Positions 1-5,461 of a stretch of 9,110 nucleotides of DNA are shown here, piece by piece. The notes below the pieces were generated by a model. The model was given only the letters and a program-made list of their open reading frames with translations, was not told where the DNA came from and did no database searches. The position numbers and the translations under genes were made by a program. Source of the stretch: an uncultured Alphaproteobacteria bacterium (lineage in GTDB: Bacteria; Pseudomonadota; Alphaproteobacteria; Caulobacterales; Hyphomonadaceae); NCBI GenBank assembly GCA_903831485.1, contig CAIKXW010000226.1, positions 1-9,110 on the forward strand. The letters run 5' to 3'. Numbering within the stretch: the stretch's first letter is position 1; every line of letters starts with the position of its first letter.

Positions 1-4
1 AGAC

Positions 5-35
5 AAACGCCGCCCTCAACCGGGGCGGCGTTTTT
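5..35 (+). terminator. Rho-independent terminator, probably of an upstream + strand gene
   Basis: An 11-bp perfect stem pairs positions 5-15 with 23-33 around a 7-nt loop (TCAACCG). The stem core is CGCCGCCC/GGGCGGCG and it runs into five T residues at 31-35. The T-tract lies on the + strand side, so the element best fits a gene transcribed rightward that ends before the window begins. The stem's left arm starts with AAA, so the - strand transcript also gets a short U-run. The hairpin lies just beyond the stop codon of the - strand peptidase gene and could therefore act in both directions. No gene body of the upstream + strand partner is visible. Confidence 0.8.
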
Positions 36-38
36 CGT

Positions 39-2297
39 TTACTCTCCCCCACCCATCCCGAGCGATCGCGCGAGATAGATGTAGTGGCGCGCCCAACGAT
101 CGGCGTTCATCACAGGGTCCGAGTCGTTCGAGTGCCCACCCTGCGTGTTCTCGTAGTAGAGCGCCGGATACCCCATCGCCTGCAGCCGCGCCGCAAACTT
201 GCGCGCATGCCCCGGATGGACCCGGTCGTCGCGCGTGTTGGTCGTGATGTAGACCTCGGGATACTTCTGGTCGGGCTTGAGGTTCTGGTAGGCGGAATAC
301 GCCGCAATGAACCGGGCCTCATCCGCGACCCGAGGATCGCCATACTCACCCATCCACGACGCGCCCGGCGGCAACAGGTGATAGCGCATCATGTCCACCA
401 GCGGGCTCTCGATCACCGCCCCGCCGATCAGCTCCGGATGCTGCGTCATCGTCACCGACGTCAGCACGCCGCCATTCGACCGCCCATAGATCCCAAGGTT
501 CGTCGCAGACGTAATCCTGCGCGCCGCAAGGTCCGCGGCCACGGCCGCAAAGTCATCGAACGACCTCTGGCGATTGCCCTTCAGCGCCGCCTGGTGCCAC
601 GCCGGCCCGAACTCGCCGCCGCCACGGATGTTGGCGATGACATAGGCGCCGCCACGCTCCAGCCAGATCTTGCCCAGCTCCGGCTTGTAGGCCGGCGGAT
701 AGCTCACCTGGAATCCGCCATAGCCGAACATGACCGTCGGCGTCTTGCCGGTAAGCTCACCCTTCGGCCGCACGACGAAATACGGAACCTTGGTCCCGTC
801 GCGCGATGTCGCCTCGAACTGCTCGACGACATGCCCAGAGGCATCGAACCGCTTCGGCGCCTCCTTCACCTTCTCCGAGGTCAGCGCAGCGATATCCGCC
901 ATCCCCAGCGTGGATGGCGTGAGAAAACCCTCGTAGGTGAAGAATACCTGCTCGGCCTCGCGCGCCGACGAACCGAGATGGATCGCGACATTCTCCGGCG
1001 TCTTCAGCGGGTTCTGCTGCCAGCCGCCGAACTCGCCCTTGTCGGTAAACACGATCGCCTGCCCGCGCACATTGTCGTAGACCGTCGCGATCACACGATC
1101 ATCGAACACCCTCACCTCTTCCACCGACTGCCGCGCCGTCGGCGCGATCACCGACAGGTCGCCATTGGTCAGCACCAGTCCCACGCCCGGCGGCGGCGGC
1201 CGCAGCATGCGCAAGCCTACAGCCATCAGCGTACCCTGCGCGAACTGCTGGTCGTTGATCGACCAGTTCTCTTCTGTCGTGAACACCAGACGCGGCGGCG
1301 CCCCGCCGGTCTTGCCAAGCATTCCGCGAATGCTCGCCCGCTCCGGCAGGTTGAGCTTCACCGGCCTGCCGCCCGTGATGTCCCACACCTCGGCGCGATA
1401 CGTATCCAGCGGCCGCGATACCAGCGCCGCGAGCACGGCCCCCGCGCTGTCGCGCATCACCATCGGATCGACGCCATAGCCGCCATCCCTGGCCGAGCCA
1501 CGATAGACTTCCGTAGCCTCCGACAGATTCTGCCCACGCTTCAACGACTTCACGATGAACGGATAGCCGCTCTCGGTCAGCGAGCCCGCGCCGAAATCCG
1601 TCGCAACCAGCAGGGTGTCCGCATCGAGCCACGCAATCCGGTGCTTGCCCTCGGGAATGTCGAATCCCTTGGCGACGAACGCCTTCTTCTTCGTGTCGAA
1701 CTCCCGCACGCGCACCGCATCCTTGCCGCCGTCCGACAGGTTCACCAGGCAGACCATCTCATCAGGCGCGAGGCATTCCGTTCCCTTGTAGATCCAGTTG
1801 GCGCCCTCGCGCTTCGCCAGCGCGTCAATGTCGAGCACCGTGGTCCATTTCGGCTTGTCGGACGTGTAGCTGTCGAGCGTCGTCGCGCGCCACAGGCCGC
1901 GCACGTTCTTCCCATCCTGCCAGAAATTGTCGATGCCCTCGCCACGGAAGCTCGGCGCCGGAATCCGATCCTGCGCCGTCAGGATGGAAAGCGCTTCCAC
2001 CCGGAAAGCATCGTAACGCGGATCAGCCTTGAACACGGCCTCCGTCTTCTTGTTCTGGTCATTGACCCACCGCGTCGCACGCGTGCCGCTGACTTCCTCA
2101 AGCCAGAGAAAGTCATCCACCGCAGCAACCGCGGCCGGCGTCAATCTATCCGCCGGAATTGCGGCAACCACCGGCGCCGCTGGCGCCGAGGGTTGGGCTG
2201 CCGTCAGCGCATCGTTCGCCGACGGCTCGGGCGGGCTGGCACAAGCGGCAGCGGCAAGCAGGGCGACAAAGGTCCAGCGCTTGAGACGTCGAGCCAC
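39..2297 (-). CDS. S9A prolyl-oligopeptidase-family serine peptidase, putative lipoprotein
   Basis: This 752-residue protein should cleave peptides, probably after proline or related residues, at the cell envelope. The GTG start at 2297 is chosen because GGGAG sits 6 nt upstream and because it puts a lipoprotein-type signal at the N terminus: basic RRLKR, a hydrophobic stretch, then AAAC with Cys19 as the likely lipidated residue. An open frame continues upstream to 2444 but has no signal or SD. A proline/alanine-rich linker (20-60) leads to the S9 N-terminal segment (DDFLWLEE from residue 61), then the presumed beta-propeller, then the alpha/beta-hydrolase domain (about 500-750). The triad is Ser607 (GRSNGG), Asp690 (DDRVHP) and His722 (GGHSND). 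Tyr526 (GYGGF) matches the oxyanion tyrosine, and Trp648 and Arg692 match substrate-binding residues of porcine prolyl oligopeptidase. These assignments come from motif comparison. Nothing looks broken. True substrate and lipidation are inferred. The gene is divergent from the sortase-target gene. Confidence 0.93.
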   Translation of the reverse strand: MARRLKRWTFVALLAAAACASPPEPSANDALTAAQPSAPAAPVVAAIPADRLTPAAVAAVDDFLWLEEVSGTRATRWVNDQNKKTEAVFKADPRYDAFRVEALSILTAQDRIPAPSFRGEGIDNFWQDGKNVRGLWRATTLDSYTSDKPKWTTVLDIDALAKREGANWIYKGTECLAPDEMVCLVNLSDGGKDAVRVREFDTKKKAFVAKGFDIPEGKHRIAWLDADTLLVATDFGAGSLTESGYPFIVKSLKRGQNLSEATEVYRGSARDGGYGVDPMVMRDSAGAVLAALVSRPLDTYRAEVWDITGGRPVKLNLPERASIRGMLGKTGGAPPRLVFTTEENWSINDQQFAQGTLMAVGLRMLRPPPPGVGLVLTNGDLSVIAPTARQSVEEVRVFDDRVIATVYDNVRGQAIVFTDKGEFGGWQQNPLKTPENVAIHLGSSAREAEQVFFTYEGFLTPSTLGMADIAALTSEKVKEAPKRFDASGHVVEQFEATSRDGTKVPYFVVRPKGELTGKTPTVMFGYGGFQVSYPPAYKPELGKIWLERGGAYVIANIRGGGEFGPAWHQAALKGNRQRSFDDFAAVAADLAARRITSATNLGIYGRSNGGVLTSVTMTQHPELIGGAVIESPLVDMMRYHLLPPGASWMGEYGDPRVADEARFIAAYSAYQNLKPDQKYPEVYITTNTRDDRVHPGHARKFAARLQAMGYPALYYENTQGGHSNDSDPVMNADRWARHYIYLARSLGMGGGE

Positions 2298-2511
2298 AGC
2301 TTTCTCCCAAATCAGGAACGACAGCGTTTCCGCCAGTCGATGAACGCTCTTTCTAACCACCAAACACATGCACGGCGAGTCGGCGCCTGGCTGCATCCCG
2401 CCACAATCGCCGCAGCGCAGCCGCAGTCGCCGCGACAACGTCACCGCTCAAGCAAACAGCCGACGCGCTCACATTGTGGTGTGTCTCCATTCGAAGGGGC
2501 TGGGACCCCCG
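2298..2511. promoter_or_regulatory. Divergent intergenic region between the S9 peptidase and the sortase-target gene
   Basis: This 214-bp stretch separates two divergently transcribed genes, so both promoters should lie here. I could not find a convincing -35/-10 pair on either strand. The only small symmetry noted is CACATTGTG at 2470-2478, an odd 9-mer palindrome 33 bp before the target gene start, which may be chance. Open frames run through the region on both strands but lack ribosome binding sites and look like extensions of antisense frames. Confidence 0.5.
2304..2308 (-). promoter_or_regulatory. Ribosome binding site deciding the GTG start of the S9 peptidase
   Basis: On the - strand the sequence reads GGGAG, six bases, then GTG at 2297-2295. 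No comparable Shine-Dalgarno sequence precedes the longer open-frame start at 2444. The extra 49 residues of the longer version are cysteine- and arginine-rich and would bury the lipoprotein signal. Confidence 0.65.
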
Positions 2512-4785
2512 ATGGAACAGATGAGCACCCTCACAAAAAATGGACTTCGCACGCGCCCCGCTCTTGCAGCCGCGCTGCTCGCCGCTACGTGCCTTTCGCC
2601 AGCTGCATGGGCGCAGGATGGAACCGTCGGCAAGGGTGAGGTCTCGTCCGGCTCGCTCCTGCTGCAATCCTCCACGCCCGGCCGTTATGTCGAAGCGCCG
2701 CTGGTCGCCGCCGACGTGAAGATGCACATCGCCGGCCCGGTGATCCGCACAACGCTGACCCAGCGCTTCACCAACCCCTCGGATAAGTGGGTCGAAGGCG
2801 TCTACGCCTTCCCCCTCCCCGAGGACGCCGCCGTAGACACGCTGAAGATCGTCATCGGCGACCGCTTCATCGAAGGCGACATCAAGGAGCGCCAGGAAGC
2901 CGGCATCATCTACGAGCAGGCCGCCGCCAACGGACAGCGCGCCGGCCTCGTCGAAGAAGAGCGCCCGAACCTCTTCACCACCTCGCTCGCCAATATCGGC
3001 CCGGGCGAGACGGTGGCGATCCAGATCGAATACCAGGACAAGGCCCGCCTCGATAACGGCGTCTGGTCAACGCGCGTGCCCCTGGTCATCGCCCCGCGCT
3101 ACAGCCCCAGGCCGACCTTCAGCCTCACCGCCGACCGCACCAACCGCACAATCGCGGTCAACGACCCCGTGCCCGATCGCGACCGCATCGCCCCACCCGT
3201 CCTCCACCCTGCGCATGAACCCGCCGGCGCCGAGGGCCTGCGCCTTCCCGTCAATTTCGACATCTCGCTCGAAGCCGGCGTGCCCATCGCCGACATCTCC
3301 TCGCAATCGCACGGTCTCGTCGTGACGAAAGCCGATGCGGACAGCGCCACCATCCACCTGAAGGACGGCGAAGTCCCCGCCGACCGCGACTTCATCCTCA
3401 GCTGGAAGCCGGAGCCCGCAAAAGCCCCCACCGCCAGCCTCTTCCGCGAGACACGCAATGGCGAGGACTACCTCCTCGCCGTCGTGAACCCGCCCGCCAT
3501 AAAGGTTCAGGGCCAGCGTCGCGACCGCGAGACGATCTTCGTGATCGACAACTCCGGCTCGATGTCCGGCGAGTCGATGGACCAGGCGAAGCAGGGCCTC
3601 CTGCTCGCCCTCGACCGCCTCGCCCCCACGGACGAGTTCAACGTCATCCGCTTCGACGACACGATGGACATCCTGTTCACAACAGCCGTGGCCGCGAACG
3701 AACAGAACCTCGCCCGCGCCAAGCGCTTCGTGTCGAACCTCGAAGCCAATGGCGGCACCGAAATGCTGCCGGCCCTGCGCGCAGCGCTGGTCGACAATGA
3801 CAAGTCCAACACCGAGGAAGTCCGCCAGGTGGTCTTCATCACTGACGGCTCCATCGGCAACGAGGACGAACTCTTCTCCGCCATCACCGGCGGGCTCGGC
3901 CGCTCGCGCCTCTTCACCGTCGGCATCGGCTCTGCGCCCAACGCCTACTTCATGACCCGCGCCGCCCGCCAGGGCCGCGGCGCCTTCACCTACATGGACG
4001 ACGTCACCAAGGTCACCGAGCAATCCGCGAAACTCTTCGCCGCGCTCGAAAATCCGGTGATGACCGACCTCGCGGTGAAACTCCCCACCGGCGCCGCCGA
4101 CGCCTATCCCTCGCCGCTGCCCGATCTCTACTCCGGCGAGCCCGTCACGCTCGTCCTGCGCGCCGCCGACCTCAAGGGCGACCTCACCCTCTCGGGCCGT
4201 CTCAACGGCAGCACCTGGTCGCAGACCTTCTCCATCGCTGACGCCGCCAGCACGAAAGGCGTCGCCCAGCTCTGGGGTCGCGCAAAGATCGCCGGCTTCG
4301 AGGAAAGCCGCTACTCGGGCATGAGCCTCGAAGACGTCGACAAGGGCGTACTGAGAACCGCGCTCGACTTCCACCTCGTCTCGCGCCTCACCAGCCTCGT
4401 CGCTGTCGACAAGACGCCCGCGCGTCCCGCCGGCGAAACGCCCGACACGCGCCAGATCGCCAGCATGCTCCCGAAAGGCTGGGACTTCGGCGCTGTCTTC
4501 GGCGTGGCTGCCGAAGCCCGCGCCCTGCGCTTCGATCGCCTGCCCGACAACGTGATGCAGAAGATCAACGCGCGCGCGACGCAGGAAAAGCCTGCCCCGG
4601 AACAGGACCTCGCCCTGCCCGGCACGGCGAGCATGTGGGAACTCAGCCTCGCCTTTGGCCTAAGTCTCATCGCTTTCGGCGCCGCCCTCCTGCGCCGCAG
4701 ACGTGTCCTCATCAGCCCTCGGGGACTGGCCGCCGCCAGTGTCGGGCCGATGCGCACACCGTCAGCGGACAGGAACAAGCGCTAG
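2512..4785 (+). CDS. VIT and VWA domain protein, sortase target of the marine proteobacterial type
   Basis: This 757-residue exported protein is the likely sole substrate of the adjacent sortase; its biological role is unknown. From ATG 2512 the N terminus is a Sec signal peptide (RTRP, a hydrophobic core, AWA|QD cleavage at 34/35). A second ATG at 2521 would also work; GGGA six bases before 2512 slightly favours the first. A VIT domain covers about 60-197 (phrases such as EGVYAFPLP). A VWA domain covers about 341-515 with an intact metal site: DNSGS at 346-350, Thr416 and Asp445. A region containing the LVSRLTSLVAVD segment follows. The C terminus has LPGTA (702-706), a hydrophobic helix (about 709-727), Arg728-731 and an unusual 26-residue tail. 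Signal peptide + VIT + VWA + LPXTG-like signal beside a sortase gene is the definition of family TIGR03788. VWA domains usually bind protein ligands through a metal, so adhesion or surface assembly is plausible but inferred. It probably shares a transcript with the sortase 58 bp downstream. Confidence 0.93.
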   Translation: MEQMSTLTKNGLRTRPALAAALLAATCLSPAAWAQDGTVGKGEVSSGSLLLQSSTPGRYVEAPLVAADVKMHIAGPVIRTTLTQRFTNPSDKWVEGVYAFPLPEDAAVDTLKIVIGDRFIEGDIKERQEAGIIYEQAAANGQRAGLVEEERPNLFTTSLANIGPGETVAIQIEYQDKARLDNGVWSTRVPLVIAPRYSPRPTFSLTADRTNRTIAVNDPVPDRDRIAPPVLHPAHEPAGAEGLRLPVNFDISLEAGVPIADISSQSHGLVVTKADADSATIHLKDGEVPADRDFILSWKPEPAKAPTASLFRETRNGEDYLLAVVNPPAIKVQGQRRDRETIFVIDNSGSMSGESMDQAKQGLLLALDRLAPTDEFNVIRFDDTMDILFTTAVAANEQNLARAKRFVSNLEANGGTEMLPALRAALVDNDKSNTEEVRQVVFITDGSIGNEDELFSAITGGLGRSRLFTVGIGSAPNAYFMTRAARQGRGAFTYMDDVTKVTEQSAKLFAALENPVMTDLAVKLPTGAADAYPSPLPDLYSGEPVTLVLRAADLKGDLTLSGRLNGSTWSQTFSIADAASTKGVAQLWGRAKIAGFEESRYSGMSLEDVDKGVLRTALDFHLVSRLTSLVAVDKTPARPAGETPDTRQIASMLPKGWDFGAVFGVAAEARALRFDRLPDNVMQKINARATQEKPAPEQDLALPGTASMWELSLAFGLSLIAFGAALLRRRRVLISPRGLAAASVGPMRTPSADRNKR
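4615..4704 (+). other. C-terminal sorting signal: LPGTA, membrane helix, arginine cluster
   Basis: Within the target protein, codons 702-706 give LPGTA, followed by a hydrophobic helix of roughly 19 residues that begins near Trp709 and ends at Leu727. Four consecutive arginines (728-731) follow. This is the three-part cell-wall sorting signal known from Gram-positive sortase substrates and from TIGR03788 proteins. The expected cut is between Thr705 and Ala706, forming a thioester with the sortase cysteine. Unlike the typical signal, the protein does not end at the basic cluster but continues for 26 residues. Confidence 0.88.
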
Positions 4786-4792
4786 CCGGCGG

Positions 4793-4825
4793 CCCGCCCT
4801 CCCGCAGCAGCCGCGGGAGGGCGGG
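4793..4825 (+). promoter_or_regulatory. Strong 13-bp intercistronic hairpin between target and sortase genes
   Basis: Positions 4793-4805 (CCCGCCCTCCCGC) pair perfectly with 4813-4825 around the 7-nt loop AGCAGCC. The stem is almost entirely G-C. It begins 8 bases after the target stop codon and ends 9 bases before the sortase Shine-Dalgarno. Only TTC follows the stem, so it is not a classical Rho-independent terminator. It more likely protects the 3' end of the abundant target message or lowers read-through into the sortase gene; both roles are inferred. Confidence 0.75.
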
Positions 4826-4843
4826 TTCGGATCTGGAGAAGAC

Positions 4844-5431
4844 ATGAAACCGAGAAGCATCTCCACCCGCTCACTCTCCGCACTCGCACTCCTTGTTGCG
4901 GGCGCGCTCATCGCTGCGCAGGCGCTCTACATCCCGGCCAAGGCGCAGGTCGCCCAGGTCCTCATGTCCAGCGCCTGGGAGCGTCAGCTCTCCACCGGCG
5001 ATCCCGCGCGCCCCTGGCCGTGGGCGGATTTCACGCCCACGGCCAGACTTTCCTTCCCGGCGCAGCACCAGACGGTCCTCGCGCTCACCGACGCCGCCGG
5101 CGAAAGCCTCGCCTTCGGCCCCACGCTGATGGCCGCCTCGGCCGAACCGGGCGCCCGCGGCGTCGCTGTCTTCGCCGCTCACCGCGACACGCACTTCGCC
5201 TTCCTGAAATCCGTGAAGCCCGGCGATCCGGTCACAGTCGAAACTGCAAACGGCGCGCGCACCTTCACCGTCACGCATGCAGAAGTCGTCCGCTGGGATG
5301 CATCCGGCATCGTTCCGAACGACAACGGCTCGCCGCGCATGGCGCTGGTCACCTGCTGGCCACTCGACGCCAAGTCGCCCGGCCCGATGCGCTATGTCGT
5401 GTGGGCGGAGTTGTCGGACGTGCGGGCCTGA
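4844..5431 (+). CDS. Class GN sortase (marine proteobacterial type)
   Basis: This cysteine transpeptidase should cut the neighbouring VIT/VWA protein at LPGT|A in the periplasm. It has 195 residues, normal for the class. The start ATG 4844 is set by GGAG at 4835-4838, five bases upstream, and by the N-terminal anchor it gives: KPR, then a hydrophobic helix at about residues 9-29, placing the catalytic domain outside the inner membrane. The three sortase residues are visible: His113 in AAHRDTHF, Cys171 in LVTCWP and Arg183 in MRYVVW. The HRDTHF and TCWP contexts are typical of the proteobacterial family TIGR03784. The reading frame is open upstream to 4703, overlapping the target gene, but that extension has no SD and would bury the anchor. 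The gene follows the target by 58 bp including a strong hairpin, so the two are probably cotranscribed at different levels. Family assignment is firm; the acceptor nucleophile is unknown. Confidence 0.95.
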   Translation: MKPRSISTRSLSALALLVAGALIAAQALYIPAKAQVAQVLMSSAWERQLSTGDPARPWPWADFTPTARLSFPAQHQTVLALTDAAGESLAFGPTLMAASAEPGARGVAVFAAHRDTHFAFLKSVKPGDPVTVETANGARTFTVTHAEVVRWDASGIVPNDNGSPRMALVTCWPLDAKSPGPMRYVVWAELSDVRA

Positions 5432-5451
5432 CGCCACTTGGCGTCGCAGGC
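5426..5451. terminator. Hairpin at the convergent end of the sortase and M16 protease genes
   Basis: GACGCC (5430-5435) pairs with GGCGTC (5440-5445) around ACTT. The stem can extend with GCCT (5426-5429) against AGGC (5448-5451) across a two-base bulge. The hairpin includes the TGA stop of the sortase and lies 11 bp before the stop of the convergent M16 gene. It has no T-tract in either direction, so intrinsic termination is uncertain. A role as a bidirectional 3' end or transcript-stabilising structure is the simplest reading. Confidence 0.4.
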
Positions 5452-5461
5452 CGCGAAGCCC

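Noticed and set aside
2368..2511. An upstream extension of the VIT/VWA protein by 48 residues
   Set aside because: The extra segment is Arg/Ser-rich, would hide the Sec signal peptide and has no Shine-Dalgarno before 2368.
84..2639. An 851-codon open frame on the + strand opposite the S9 peptidase, running into the target gene
   Set aside because: Arg/His-rich translation antisense to a gene with a full catalytic triad; no ribosome binding site or family resemblance.
3067..4374. A 435-codon open frame on the - strand opposite the VIT/VWA gene
   Set aside because: Composed mostly of Gly, Ala, Glu, Val and Asp in a repetitive way typical of the antisense of biased codons; the + strand frame has the domain motifs.
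2298..4785. A single ancient horizontally transferred island containing the sortase pair
   Set aside because: Base composition and codon preference look the same as in the flanking genes, and I see no repeats, integrase or tRNA scar.
4703..4843. An upstream extension of the sortase, or a target-sortase fusion by frameshift
   Set aside because: The two frames overlap openly, but the target has its own stop, the sortase has a good SD and an N-terminal anchor at 4844, and the extension contains no recognisable sequence.
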